DNA of 64,000 bases from Methylobacter sp. BlB1 (GTDB lineage Bacteria; Pseudomonadota; Gammaproteobacteria; Methylococcales; Methylomonadaceae). Location: the NCBI RefSeq assembly GCF_015476545.1, contig NZ_JADMKV010000022.1:1-64000 (forward strand). The letters are read 5' to 3'. This document shows, one piece after another, positions 10,041 to 19,524 of the stretch (the first letter of the stretch is position 1; each line of letters starts with the position of its first letter). The notes under the pieces were generated by a model, which was not told the origin of the DNA, did not search any database, and saw nothing but the letters and a program-made list of their open reading frames with translations. The translations under genes were made by a program, and so were the position numbers.

Positions 10041-11891
10041 ATGTCAGACAGATATAATGTGGGGTTTATAGAACGCATCATACCTATCGTGCAAACAAAG
10101 CATCCCTCAAAACAGGCCACGCAATATTACGGCTGGGATTATATCTTTCAAATCGTTTCAGAGCACAAAAAACAACTGATCAATGCGCATCTGATCGCGA
10201 TTCTGGCGACTATCGCCAGCGTACCGGTTCCTTTGCTGATGCCGCTGCTGGTCGACGAAGTCCTGCTGAACAAGCCCGGCATGACCATCGCATTCATCAA
10301 TTCGCTGACGCCGGCCCACTGGCACACGCCGATCCTTTATATTGCGGCCGTTTTGCTGGCAAGCCTGCTGCTGCGCATTTTTGCGATTATTTTCAACATC
10401 ATTCAAGCCCGGCAATTCTCCTTTATTTCCAAAGATATCATTTTTCGTATCCGTAAGAATCTGATCAGGCGTCTGCAGACGATTTCCATGTCCGAATACG
10501 AAAACCTGGGAACAGGCACTGTGGTCACGCACCTGGTGACTGATCTGGATACGATTGATACCTTCATAGGCTCTACCATCAGCAAATTGCTGATAGCCGC
10601 CCTGACCATCATCGGCACAGCCGGCATCCTGCTATGGATGCACTGGCAGCTGGGTTTGTTTATTTTATTATTAAATCCTGTCGTGATCTATTTCACGCGT
10701 GTCGTCGGATCACGTGTCAAGGATCTGAAAGCCAAGGAAAATTCCGCTTATGAAGTATTTCAGCAATCGTTAACCGAAACGCTGGAAGCGATTCATCAAA
10801 TCCGCGCCAGCAATCGCGAGAAGCATTATTGTCAACAGCTGATCGAATCGGCCCGCTCGGTGAAGGATTATTCAATGATCTTTGCCTGGAAAAGCGATGC
10901 GGCCAACCGGATGAGCTTTCTGGTATTTCTATTCGGCTTCGATGTGTTTCGCGCCTGCGCCATGCTCATGGTTTTCTATTCCGACCTTAGCATAGGCGAA
11001 ATGCTTGCCGTATTCGGCTACCTCTGGTTTATGATGGCTCCGGTCCAGGAAGTACTGAATATTCAGTATGCGTTTTACGCGGCCAAAGCCGCTCTAAGAC
11101 GTATCAACCGCCTGAATGCGCTGCAGCAGGAACCCCATTACCCGCATCTGGAAAATCCGTTCCTGAATAAAAAAACCGTCTCCATACGCGTCGACAATCT
11201 GCACTTCAGCTATGGTGATGAGCAAATACTGAACGGCATCAATCTGGAAATCAAAGCCGGCGAAAAAGTAGCGCTGGTCGGCGCCAGCGGCGGCGGCAAA
11301 TCCACACTGATACAAACGCTCATCGGTCTCTATCCGTCCAGCGGCGGCCGGATTTATTTTGACGATGTCCCCATCGATCATATCGGCCTTGAGGTTGTCC
11401 GGGAAAATGTCGTAACCGTCCTGCAGCAGCCTATTCTGTTCAACGATACCATCCGCGCCAACCTGACACTGGGCAGATCCGCTACCGATGCCGAATTATG
11501 GCATGCACTGGCGATCGCGCAATTAAAAGACACGGTCAGCGACCTGGAAAAAGGTTTGGATACGGTAGTCGGCCGTCATGGCATGCGGCTTTCCGGCGGC
11601 CAACGGCAACGCATGGCCATCGCGCGGATGATAGTCGCCAATCCTAAAGTCGTGATACTTGACGAGGCCACTTCGGCACTCGATAGCGAAACAGAACATA
11701 AATTGCATCAAGCCCTCGCCGATTTCCTGAAAGGCCGCACAACCATCATTATTGCGCATCGCCTGAGCGCCGTAAAACAAGCCGATCATGTCTATGTATT
11801 TGAAGGCGGCAGTATTTGCGAACAAGGCCGTCATGAAACTTTAATCAATCAAAAAGGTCTTTACGCCAAGCTTTATGGGGATTATCAATAG
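10041..11891 (+). CDS. ABC exporter, fused permease-ATPase
   Basis: The 616-residue half-transporter has an N-terminal six-helix type 1 exporter domain (about residues 40-320) and a C-terminal nucleotide-binding domain. The latter carries Walker A GASGGGKSTL, signature LSGGQRQR, Walker B VVILDEATSALD and the switch histidine IIAHRL. It resembles MsbA-like and lipid or peptide exporters acting as homodimers; the substrate cannot be read from sequence. No good ribosome site precedes ATG 10041. The PHP-domain gene begins 2 bases after its stop, so the two are co-transcribed. Confidence 0.88.
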   Translation: MSDRYNVGFIERIIPIVQTKHPSKQATQYYGWDYIFQIVSEHKKQLINAHLIAILATIASVPVPLLMPLLVDEVLLNKPGMTIAFINSLTPAHWHTPILYIAAVLLASLLLRIFAIIFNIIQARQFSFISKDIIFRIRKNLIRRLQTISMSEYENLGTGTVVTHLVTDLDTIDTFIGSTISKLLIAALTIIGTAGILLWMHWQLGLFILLLNPVVIYFTRVVGSRVKDLKAKENSAYEVFQQSLTETLEAIHQIRASNREKHYCQQLIESARSVKDYSMIFAWKSDAANRMSFLVFLFGFDVFRACAMLMVFYSDLSIGEMLAVFGYLWFMMAPVQEVLNIQYAFYAAKAALRRINRLNALQQEPHYPHLENPFLNKKTVSIRVDNLHFSYGDEQILNGINLEIKAGEKVALVGASGGGKSTLIQTLIGLYPSSGGRIYFDDVPIDHIGLEVVRENVVTVLQQPILFNDTIRANLTLGRSATDAELWHALAIAQLKDTVSDLEKGLDTVVGRHGMRLSGGQRQRMAIARMIVANPKVVILDEATSALDSETEHKLHQALADFLKGRTTIIIAHRLSAVKQADHVYVFEGGSICEQGRHETLINQKGLYAKLYGDYQ

Positions 11892-11893
11892 TC

Positions 11894-12736
11894 ATGGCTG
11901 AAATATACGATCTGCACTGTCACTCAACGGCTTCCGATGGTGCATTATCGCCAACGGAACTCATAAAACGCGCCCATGAGCAAGGCGTTACCTCACTGGC
12001 TTTGACCGATCACGATACGACAGCCGGACTAGCCGAAGCCCGGGCTGCGGCGGCTGCAAGCGGCATCAAGCTGATATCTGGCATTGAACTTTCCACCAGC
12101 TGGCACGACAAATGTTTTCATATAGTCGGTCTGGGGATCAATCCTGATTATGGCCCATTGGCTCAAGCCACTCAGAACCTGCAAACCGTGCGTCTGGAAC
12201 GCGCTGAAAAAATCGCCCAGAAACTCGAGAAAAAACGTATTCCCGGCGCATTCGAAGCTGTCAAGCGAGCTGCTGGCGACAGCATGATCACACGCACCCA
12301 TTTTGCTGACTTCCTGCTGTCACAGCACCACGTGTCAACGCAGCAGGAAGCTTTCGACCGTTATCTGGCCCGGGGTAAACCGGCCTATGTATCCACACCC
12401 TGGGCCGAACTGGAGCAGGCGATCAATTGGATCACCGAGTCAGGCGGCATTGCCGTCTTGGCTCATCCGTTGCGTTACAAGCTGACGGCCAACTGGATGA
12501 AACGGCTGTTGACCGCTTTCAAGGAAGCTGGCGGCCAAGGTATAGAGGTTGTAACAAGCAGAATTAGTGCCGATGAAATTAAATTGGTTGCCGGCTACGC
12601 CGCACGCTTTGAGCTGGCGGGATCAGCAGGTTCTGACTTTCACAATCCTGAAAATCAGTGGGTTGAGTTAGGCCGGCTCGCCCCTCTCCCTCCCCATATC
12701 AAGCCAGTATGGGAATTACTGGAAGTTCAAGGTTAA
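11894..12736 (+). CDS. rnm: PHP-domain 5'-3' exoribonuclease (RNase AM / YciV)
   Basis: The 280-residue protein belongs to the PHP phosphoesterase family of YciV (formerly TrpH), now known as RNase AM, which matures the 5' ends of 5S and 23S rRNA and degrades short RNAs. PHP metal-binding motifs are present: DLHCHSTASDG at the N-terminus, LTDHDT near residue 40, GIELST near 67, HPLRYK and a final GSDFH near 253. It starts 2 bases after the ABC exporter. I use the E. coli name because motif order and length agree; a 3',5'-nucleoside bisphosphate phosphatase role is also reported for relatives. Confidence 0.85.
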   Translation: MAEIYDLHCHSTASDGALSPTELIKRAHEQGVTSLALTDHDTTAGLAEARAAAAASGIKLISGIELSTSWHDKCFHIVGLGINPDYGPLAQATQNLQTVRLERAEKIAQKLEKKRIPGAFEAVKRAAGDSMITRTHFADFLLSQHHVSTQQEAFDRYLARGKPAYVSTPWAELEQAINWITESGGIAVLAHPLRYKLTANWMKRLLTAFKEAGGQGIEVVTSRISADEIKLVAGYAARFELAGSAGSDFHNPENQWVELGRLAPLPPHIKPVWELLEVQG

Positions 12737-12823
12737 TGGCACTTTTTCATCCATTGCCAATCACATTGATGTGAGCTTTGAACCGACGTATGATGATTTA
12801 ACTTTGCTTGATTTGGTGCAATC

Positions 12824-14257
12824 ATGGGCCAGGAAATCTCTTTAGAGCAATTTGATGAGAAGAACTTCGAGCGCTTTTATCAAAAGCTCAAGCAGGAGAC
12901 TCATCTGCTCAGCCAATTAATTGAACAGAATGCCTGTTCCACCCATCAGCCTGTGGCCGGCTTCGAAATTGAAGCCTGGCTGGTCGATGAAAACATGCGC
13001 CCATCACCGACTAATGAAAATTATCTGACTACGTTCAACCATCCGTGGGCTTCGGCGGAACTCGCCAAATTCAATATAGAATTCAACAGCACGCCTGCAC
13101 CTTTAACCGATGATGTTTTCAGCCGCCTGCACGAGCAGTTGCAGACAACTTGGGCAGAAGCCTGTCAGCACGCGGAAGCCCTAGGCAGCAACGTTGTCAT
13201 GATTGGCATTCTGCCGACTTTAAAACAGTCGGACTTGAATCTGAGCAATATGTCAAACATGAACAGGTATCGCGCCCTGAATGAGCAAGTGCTGCATGCC
13301 CGCGGCAGGCCGATACACATCGATATCAATGGTGCGGAACACCTGAAATTCGACCATGACGACGTGATGATAGAGTCAGCCACCACATCATTTCAATTGC
13401 ATATCCAGCTGCCGCTAAGCATCGCACATCATTTTTATAACGCTTCGATCATTGCGTCAGCCCCAGTTGTCGCGTTATGCGCCAACGCTCCTTTCTTGTT
13501 CGGCAGAGAGCTCTGGCATGAATCACGTATTCCCCTGTTCGAACAGTCTGTTGAATCCGGCGGCTATTCAGGCGCCTCGCATGGCCCGATCAAACGCGTC
13601 AGCTTCGGATCTGACTACGCAAGACACTCTATCATCGAATGCTTTCAGGAAAATCTTGATCACTTTCCTGTGTTATTGCCTGTCGAGCAGGACTCCGCCA
13701 TCGAAGCCTTCGCACACTTGCGTCTGCATAACGGCACCATCTGGCGCTGGAATAGGCCATTAGTCGGTTTCGATGGAGACGGCACACCGCATATCCGGGT
13801 AGAACATAGAACACCCGCTTCCGGCCCCAGCGTGATCGATTCGATCGCCAACGCGGCGTTTTACTATGGTCTGGCCCAAAGCATCTGCGATGAAATCGTA
13901 ACCAAAGGCTGGCCATTGCCGTTTGCCCAGGCCAGGGATAATTTTTATAAGGCAGCCCGTTTCGGCTTGGACAGCCATATCATCTGGTTCGACGGCCATA
14001 AACAGCGTCTGCCTCACTTATTTGAAACAGAACTTTTACCCAGAGCGACGTCAGGTCTGGAAACTTTGGGCATTCGCCGTACCGATATCGACACTTATCT
14101 GGATATTATCCGTCAACGTATCGCCCATAGGCAAAATGGCTCTCAATGGCAGCGCCAGTATATCCACGAACACGATCATGATTTCACGGAGATGATGCGA
14201 AATTACCTTAAAAATCAAAATAGCGGCAACCCTGTCAGCACTTGGACCTTAGCGTGA
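12824..14257 (+). CDS. Glutamate-cysteine ligase-like (GCS2 family) protein
   Basis: The 477-residue protein resembles the carboxylate-amine ligases of the glutamate-cysteine ligase superfamily, with GFEIEAWLVD (a metal-binding Glu pair), EFNSTP near residue 88 and RVEHRTPASGPS near 330. It is shorter than proteobacterial GshA and may not make gamma-glutamylcysteine; such GCS2-type proteins often join Glu to other amines. Its stop overlaps the GTG start of the next gene as GTGA, so it is coupled to an AstE/AspA-type amidohydrolase. That pairing suggests a ligase and hydrolase acting on the same small acyl-amino bond; this is inference. Confidence 0.7.
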   Translation: MGQEISLEQFDEKNFERFYQKLKQETHLLSQLIEQNACSTHQPVAGFEIEAWLVDENMRPSPTNENYLTTFNHPWASAELAKFNIEFNSTPAPLTDDVFSRLHEQLQTTWAEACQHAEALGSNVVMIGILPTLKQSDLNLSNMSNMNRYRALNEQVLHARGRPIHIDINGAEHLKFDHDDVMIESATTSFQLHIQLPLSIAHHFYNASIIASAPVVALCANAPFLFGRELWHESRIPLFEQSVESGGYSGASHGPIKRVSFGSDYARHSIIECFQENLDHFPVLLPVEQDSAIEAFAHLRLHNGTIWRWNRPLVGFDGDGTPHIRVEHRTPASGPSVIDSIANAAFYYGLAQSICDEIVTKGWPLPFAQARDNFYKAARFGLDSHIIWFDGHKQRLPHLFETELLPRATSGLETLGIRRTDIDTYLDIIRQRIAHRQNGSQWQRQYIHEHDHDFTEMMRNYLKNQNSGNPVSTWTLA

Positions 14258-15273
14258 AAACATTGAGCCTTAATCAATTGGATTACTTGCCCGATGGCCT
14301 GCTGGAAGCCACGCCGGAAAGTTTGCACAGAATATTGCCCAAGCCAACCCTGATTCATTTGGCGGGCCGACATGCCGAACCTCTATTTGTATCAATTTTG
14401 CTGCATGGCAATGAATCGACAGGACTTTTCGCACTGCAACTACTGCTGAAAAAATATCAAAACCAGCCTTTGCCGCGCTCACTGTCCATTTTCTTCGGCA
14501 ATATCAGCGCCGCCAGTAAAAACTTGCGAAGACTTGATAACCAGCCTGATTACAACCGCATATGGCCCGGTACCGAGCTGCCTGATTGCGCGGAAACCGA
14601 AATGGCAAAGGAAATTGTCTCGATCATGAAGAAGCGCCGTGTTTTTGCCAGCGTCGATATACATAACAATACCGGATTAAACCCTCATTATGCCTGTGTC
14701 ACTAGGCTGGATAACCCGTTTCTACAACTGGCCTCCTTATTCGGCCGGCTGGTTGTCTACTTTATCCGGCCTAAAGGCGTACAAACAGCCGCATTCGCGG
14801 AAATATGCCCGGCTGTTACTCTGGAGTGCGGCCGCCCCGGCCAACACTATGGTATCGAACATGTGCTTGAATACCTGAACAGTTGCCTGAATCTTGCCGC
14901 ATTACCGTTGCATCAAGTTCAGCCTCAGGATATTGACCTTTTTCATACGATCGCCCAGGTTAAAGTGCATGAAAAAATTAATTTCAGCTTTAACCGAACC
15001 GATGCCGATCTTTTGCTGAATGAAGACCTTGAACGTATGAACTTTACCGAGATTCCAGCCGGTACTGTATGGGGAACTTCCAGATTCAACTCGCTGATAC
15101 CGCTCATCGCTCAGGATGAATCCGGAAATGATGTGACTGAAAAATGTTTCTCTATTGAAAACGGCGATTTATTGATAAACCGAAATAACACCATGCCTTC
15201 CATGCTGACACTGGATGAACATGTGATCAGGCAGGACTGCCTGTGTTATTTAATGGAAAGAATACATTTATGA
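14254..15273 (+). CDS. M14-type succinylglutamate desuccinylase/aspartoacylase-like protein
   Basis: The product of about 339 residues belongs to the AstE/AspA branch of zinc carboxypeptidase-like amidohydrolases. Visible metal and catalytic motifs are LLHGNESTG (His and Glu zinc ligands), an Asn-Arg-containing loop (NLRRLDN), VDIHNNTG (the third zinc-ligand region) and a later TLECG with the likely catalytic Glu. A TTG start at 14242 is possible, but GTG 14254, giving a 4-base GTGA overlap with the upstream ligase-like gene, is favoured. Its own TGA overlaps the next ATG as ATGA, so the three genes are tightly coupled. Confidence 0.75.
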   Translation: MKTLSLNQLDYLPDGLLEATPESLHRILPKPTLIHLAGRHAEPLFVSILLHGNESTGLFALQLLLKKYQNQPLPRSLSIFFGNISAASKNLRRLDNQPDYNRIWPGTELPDCAETEMAKEIVSIMKKRRVFASVDIHNNTGLNPHYACVTRLDNPFLQLASLFGRLVVYFIRPKGVQTAAFAEICPAVTLECGRPGQHYGIEHVLEYLNSCLNLAALPLHQVQPQDIDLFHTIAQVKVHEKINFSFNRTDADLLLNEDLERMNFTEIPAGTVWGTSRFNSLIPLIAQDESGNDVTEKCFSIENGDLLINRNNTMPSMLTLDEHVIRQDCLCYLMERIHL

Positions 15274-15698
15274 GCTTCTGGAAAACCAAAAAACTGATTG
15301 AAATGACGGCCGAAGAATGGGAGTCGTTGTGCGATAACTGCGGCAGATGTTGCCTGAACAAGCTGGAAGACGAAGATACCGGCGATATCTATTTCACCAG
15401 CGCCGCTTGCGACCAGATAGACCTGGAAACTTGCCGATGCACCCACTACGCCGACCGCTTCACTGTAGTGCCCGAGTGCATTGATTTAAGACAGCCCGGC
15501 TTTACTGCATACAATTGGCTACCATCAACCTGCGCCTACCGTTTGCTCAATGATGGCGGAGAGCTTCCTGACTGGCATCCTCTGGTTTCAGGAAATGCCG
15601 AAAGCGTGCAGGAAGCAGGTATCTCAATCAGTAGTTATGCGATAAGGGAATCAGAGGTTGATGATCTGGAAGATCATATTATCGAATGGCTGGATTAA
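15270..15698 (+). CDS. YcgN-family cysteine cluster protein (UPF0260)
   Basis: The protein of about 142 residues has the cysteine pattern of the YcgN/UPF0260 family: CDNCGRCCLNK near the N-terminus, then single cysteines in SAACDQIDLETCRC and in PSTCAYR. This suggests a bound zinc or iron-sulfur centre; the biochemical role is unknown. The frame is open from 15243, but ATG 15270 gives an ATGA overlap with the M14 gene and starts with MSFW, the expected N-terminus. It ends the plus-strand run begun by the ABC exporter. Confidence 0.85.
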   Translation: MSFWKTKKLIEMTAEEWESLCDNCGRCCLNKLEDEDTGDIYFTSAACDQIDLETCRCTHYADRFTVVPECIDLRQPGFTAYNWLPSTCAYRLLNDGGELPDWHPLVSGNAESVQEAGISISSYAIRESEVDDLEDHIIEWLD

Positions 15699-15724
15699 TT
15701 AGCCTACAACCAGTGGCTCTGGGA

Positions 15725-16012
15725 CTATTCTTTTTCTATCCACGCTTCCAGCGCCTCAATAATACCCTTTGCCTGCTCCTTACTGGAAATATTGAATTTT
15801 GATTTTTGCTGGTATTCGCCGTTGCGTTTCTGATAGCGGCGAATGGTATATTTATCAGGGCCATATTCCCCTTTGGCGCGATCCCAATCCTGATAACGGA
15901 ACATGACCGTAGCCCAGGCACCTTTGGTCAGCACTTTTTTATCCAGCTCTTTGACTGTCTCAATCCCGCCATCTTCATAAGTTACAGTCAATTCATCTAC
16001 AGTTTCAGCCAT
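15725..16012 (-). CDS. Small conserved hypothetical protein
   Basis: The 95-residue basic-acidic protein has no signal peptide. A GGAG ribosome site precedes ATG 16012. It has an N-terminal beta-rich stretch (LTVTYEDGG), a conserved-looking centre (KGAWATVMFRYQDW, TIRRYQKRNGEY) and a C-terminal amphipathic helix (EQAKGIIEALEAWIE). It resembles a conserved proteobacterial family of unknown function; I know no established role. It lies 16 bases after the YqcC-like gene on the same strand. Confidence 0.7.
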   Translation of the reverse strand: MAETVDELTVTYEDGGIETVKELDKKVLTKGAWATVMFRYQDWDRAKGEYGPDKYTIRRYQKRNGEYQQKSKFNISSKEQAKGIIEALEAWIEKE

Positions 16013-16027
16013 ATTAGCTCCACGTTA

Positions 16028-16354
16028 TTACAAATCGGTGAGCAGTGTATCAATTTCGGCCAAATGCGCCAATAAAGTTTGTAGATTGGCATCATGTCTG
16101 AAATATTCCTCGGCATAAGGCGCAATAGCGCAAGCAGTCGGCAACGGTGCTGCATGTTCGATTAATGCCCGCATTCTTGGCAGAAATATAAATTGCAACC
16201 ATTGAGGGAAATCCAAAGTATCGCAGCTAAAAGGCAGTTCACTCGAAAGCGCCTCAACCGGAGGTAAAGCACCCTGCCAATAATTCAGCTGTCGCAACTG
16301 AACTTCCACTTGAAACAATAGTTCAGCAATTTTCCGGCACTTATCCGAAGCCAT
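16028..16354 (-). CDS. YqcC-family protein (DUF446)
   Basis: The protein of about 108 residues is all-helical and matches the YqcC/DUF446 family by its LRQLNYWQGALPP and DTLDFPQWLQFIFLPRM segments. In other gammaproteobacteria the family is often next to truC. The frame is open to 16414, but that would run deep into the beta-propeller gene; ATG 16354, one base after that gene's stop, is chosen. No enzymatic function is known. Confidence 0.8.
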   Translation of the reverse strand: MASDKCRKIAELLFQVEVQLRQLNYWQGALPPVEALSSELPFSCDTLDFPQWLQFIFLPRMRALIEHAAPLPTACAIAPYAEEYFRHDANLQTLLAHLAEIDTLLTDL

Positions 16355-16355
16355 G

Positions 16356-17315
16356 TTACTTGGCGATGAATTGACCGAACGCGCGACTACCTTCGCCGGT
16401 CTGGATCGTATCAACCACTTCCAATGTCTGTGCGTCGATCACGGAAACATTGCTGTCGAACCAGTTCGCCACATAAACATGCCGATCATCCGGATGCGTA
16501 TAAATGCCTTCCGGTTTATCGCCGACATCAATCAGGGCGATTTCTTTTAATGTGGCGGTATCAATGACCGAAACCGAGCCGTCATCCTGATTGGTGACAA
16601 ACAAAAGACTGTCGCCCTTCGCCAGGGTCGCAGCATAAGGCCGGCTATTTACTTTGACTGCCGCAATGCGTTTTAGATGGCTTTTTTCCAATACCGTTAC
16701 ATCATCGCTTTCCACATTAGCGACATAAATGCGCTCGCCTTTGCTATCGACAGTCAGACCAAATGGATGCGCGCCAACCTTTGTAGTATTTCTGATCGTC
16801 AATTTGTCCAGATCGATCTGCGAGACTGAATCATCCAACCGGTTAGCGACATATAACCAGCGATTATCAGGACTCACCATCAAGCCGGAGGGCGATTTGC
16901 CCACGACAATGGTTTCTACGATTTTCAAACTATCGGCATCAATCACTGATACGGTATTCTTATACCAATCCGCCACATAGATGCGCTTGCCGTCCGGCGC
17001 CGTAGCAATGCCTAAAGCACCATCGCCGACGGCGACTTCAGAAATAACTCTGCGTTTTACTGCATCCAGAACAGCAAAGCCTCTCGCTTCCGGAGCGCTG
17101 ACATAAATTCTGTTACCGTCCGGTGCAACGGCAACACCGGCAGGCTTGCCGGCAACGGCAATCGTATCGACTACTGTACCTTTTTTCGTGTCGATAATGG
17201 AAACGCTGTCTGCCAATTGATTACTGATATAGGCGAAAGGCTCCGCCATAACCGATGCTGATAAGAAGGCTGTAGCGACCGCCATCGCTACAGCCATGTG
17301 GTTCACTCGGAACAC
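16356..17315 (-). CDS. YVTN-family beta-propeller protein, exported
   Basis: After a signal peptide (MAVAMAVATAFLSASVMAEP) the 319-residue protein consists of about seven repeats of 40-43 residues, each with a VSVIDADSLK-like strand, a GKSPSGLMVSPD-like turn and a RWLYVANR-like strand. This forms a single seven-bladed YVTN propeller in the periplasm. The first possible start is GTG 17315; ATG 17297 begins the signal sequence and is equally plausible. It follows the MxaD-like gene by 10 bases, so they form one unit. In C1-metabolising bacteria such propellers occur near periplasmic dehydrogenase genes; a role here is inference. Confidence 0.85.
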   Translation of the reverse strand: MFRVNHMAVAMAVATAFLSASVMAEPFAYISNQLADSVSIIDTKKGTVVDTIAVAGKPAGVAVAPDGNRIYVSAPEARGFAVLDAVKRRVISEVAVGDGALGIATAPDGKRIYVADWYKNTVSVIDADSLKIVETIVVGKSPSGLMVSPDNRWLYVANRLDDSVSQIDLDKLTIRNTTKVGAHPFGLTVDSKGERIYVANVESDDVTVLEKSHLKRIAAVKVNSRPYAATLAKGDSLLFVTNQDDGSVSVIDTATLKEIALIDVGDKPEGIYTHPDDRHVYVANWFDSNVSVIDAQTLEVVDTIQTGEGSRAFGQFIAK

Positions 17316-17325
17316 GCGTAAACCC

Positions 17326-17886
17326 TTACTTTTCAGCTAAGGTTTTCAGATTTTCCAAACCTGATTTTAAAATAGCCGTCACAGCCGTGTTAGCAGCTTC
17401 TTCATTCATTTCCGCAGGCGGATTGTTGTTCATGTAAGCGCGGTAATAACCCGCTTTCCAGGATACAACCGATGTATTGCCTTTGCCTTCTACCTCAATG
17501 CTGGCCGCATAGTTGTCAACTGGCAAAACAGGCACTTTCTCTTCAGCGCCGGCATGAGTAATGGTTTTCGCTGTGCTCATTTCAGTGATTTTATAAGCAT
17601 ACGTCATTTTTTTGTCGTCATGCTTTTTCAATTCTTCGGTAATAGTACCGCCGTCTTTCAAAGTCAGAACACGGACTGAACCTTTATCGTTGCCTTTATC
17701 GGCTTTGGTATCCTTGATGCCGGGGTGCCATGACATATCGCCAAAGTCTTTAATGATGCCCCAGACTTTTTCGGCAGGCGCATTGATGGTGATTTCTTCT
17801 TCAGCTTTCTGGCGCACAGGACCGTGCGCATTAACAGCCGAAGCAAAAAAGAACAGTAAAGCTGGAAATAAAATAATTTTCTTCAT
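17326..17886 (-). CDS. Periplasmic SRPBCC protein, MxaD-like
   Basis: The protein of about 186 residues starts at ATG 17886 behind an AGGAAG ribosome site. It has a signal peptide (MKKIILFPALLFFFASAVNA) and a START/polyketide cyclase-like (SRPBCC) fold: EITINAPAEKVWGIIKDFG, then W53-H54 in MSWHPGI and a long C-terminal helix. Periplasmic SRPBCC proteins of this kind are annotated MxaD in methylotrophs, where MxaD aids electron transfer from methanol dehydrogenase to cytochrome cL. No mxa or xox gene is in the window, so the link is by resemblance only. Longer frames upstream lack a signal peptide. Confidence 0.7.
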   Translation of the reverse strand: MKKIILFPALLFFFASAVNAHGPVRQKAEEEITINAPAEKVWGIIKDFGDMSWHPGIKDTKADKGNDKGSVRVLTLKDGGTITEELKKHDDKKMTYAYKITEMSTAKTITHAGAEEKVPVLPVDNYAASIEVEGKGNTSVVSWKAGYYRAYMNNNPPAEMNEEAANTAVTAILKSGLENLKTLAEK

Positions 17887-18047
17887 GTGATTAACTTCCT
17901 TATGGAAACATATAAACTGAACCACCCATTATATGCCAACTCCACGCAGCTGGCATCAGTTAGCGCATTCTTAATCCAAGCTTATGAGCGGAATAGTTAT
18001 CTTGACTGATACAATTGAATATGAAATTAATTTTGCAGAGCCTTTCA

Positions 18048-19496
18048 TCAAACTAACTTAACGCCGAACCGTTCCATTTTCTCGAAAGCGTATACTTCCA
18101 GTGCTGTGATTATATCCGGGTTAATATTTTCATTACCTTTAAGTTCTTCAAGGCGATTGAAATATTCACCAAGCAGAATCCCGGCCCCAGCCCGTCCGCC
18201 AGTTAACCGGTTTCTACAAAACTCATGCCATCTCTGCGTCTCTTCATGAGTTAGAGTTTTCGGATAATTGCGCGCCCGGTATCTAAATAGCATCTCCGGC
18301 AAGCGAGCATCGGAAAAATCAAAAACCGCTTTTGCCAATTGATCCGGCGCCATACCCCTGATTCTCGCCATTTTTTGTTTATCTGATTCAGAGAAAAAAC
18401 CGCCGCTATAAAGCGCCAAGTCCGGATCATATTCCTGCTCTGCGTAGTCGTGGCTAAAAACGGCCGAAAGTTTCGCTTCCAGGTTAGTTGCCGCCTTAAT
18501 CTTTTCAATATTGGCATAGCAGAAAGCCAGGTCGATTTCCAGCCGCTCCGCATCATTCGGCTTGATAACAGACACCGGAGCCAGCACGGGACATTTATTA
18601 ATATGAACCGTTTTTAGCGGTATTCTTTCAACGCCTTCCGGCAATTCACCGGTTGCTGTAAAGATCCTCTGCTGAATTTCTTCGACAGATAACGACAGCA
18701 TCGGTTCAGGATCTATAGAAAGATCGTAAGCAATGATGCCATTACTGTTGGTCGGATGCTTGCAGACAGGTAAAATGACAGCAAGACAATTCTTGGCCGC
18801 TGCGTATTTGCCCGAAATATGCACAAGCGGTTTAAAGCTGCCGAGTTGCAGCAAATTAAGCACCTCGGATTTAATCCGATGCTGCAGTAAAAACTGATAC
18901 AGTTTTGGCTGGGCTTTTCTAACTAACCTGGCTATCGCTATAGTGGCATACACATCGGAAAGCGCATCATGCGCAGCTGAATGTTCAATACCATTCGCTT
19001 GGGTTAATTCTTCGAGCCTGAAACAGGGTCTTCCATCTTCATTAACTGGCCAGTGTATACCATCAGGACGCAGAGCACGCGCAGCCCTGACCAGATCGAT
19101 CAGATCCCAGCGTGAATTGCCATTTTGCCATTCACGCGCATAAGGATCATAAAAATTTCGGTAAAGGCAATTGCGCGTTACTTCGTCATCGAAACGGATA
19201 CTGTTATAGCCGACAGTGCAGGTATTAGGCTGAGACAACTGCTGATGAATCAGTCGCGTGAATTCCGCTTCGCAAATGCCTTTCTGCTCGGCAAATTGAG
19301 GGGTAATTCCTGTGATAACACAGGCGTCAGGATGCGGCAGTGAATCTGCCGATGGTTGGCAATAAACGACGAGAGGGTCGTCTACAATATTGAAATCATA
19401 ATCGGTCCGAATACCGGCAAACTGAACAGGCCTGTCTCTCCGCGGGTCTGTTCCGAATGTCTCATAGTCATGCCAAAAAAACGTGCCGCTCTTCAT
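18048..19496 (-). CDS. sbcB: Exodeoxyribonuclease I
   Basis: ExoI degrades single-stranded DNA 3'-5' and is used in mismatch repair and recombination. The 482-residue product matches the family length. The DEDDh exonuclease core is visible: D and E in WHDYETFG at the N-terminus, a central D in SIRFDDEVTRN and HDALSDVYAT carrying the last His and Asp. The C-terminal SH3-like and helical ExoI domain includes AMRFRYRARN-type sequence (MLFRYRARNYP). It lies downstream of the CBS gene, separated by 28 bases. Confidence 0.96.
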   Translation of the reverse strand: MKSGTFFWHDYETFGTDPRRDRPVQFAGIRTDYDFNIVDDPLVVYCQPSADSLPHPDACVITGITPQFAEQKGICEAEFTRLIHQQLSQPNTCTVGYNSIRFDDEVTRNCLYRNFYDPYAREWQNGNSRWDLIDLVRAARALRPDGIHWPVNEDGRPCFRLEELTQANGIEHSAAHDALSDVYATIAIARLVRKAQPKLYQFLLQHRIKSEVLNLLQLGSFKPLVHISGKYAAAKNCLAVILPVCKHPTNSNGIIAYDLSIDPEPMLSLSVEEIQQRIFTATGELPEGVERIPLKTVHINKCPVLAPVSVIKPNDAERLEIDLAFCYANIEKIKAATNLEAKLSAVFSHDYAEQEYDPDLALYSGGFFSESDKQKMARIRGMAPDQLAKAVFDFSDARLPEMLFRYRARNYPKTLTHEETQRWHEFCRNRLTGGRAGAGILLGEYFNRLEELKGNENINPDIITALEVYAFEKMERFGVKLV

Positions 19497-19524
19497 CCAA
19501 TGAAAATTAATTCCTAAACTTTAT

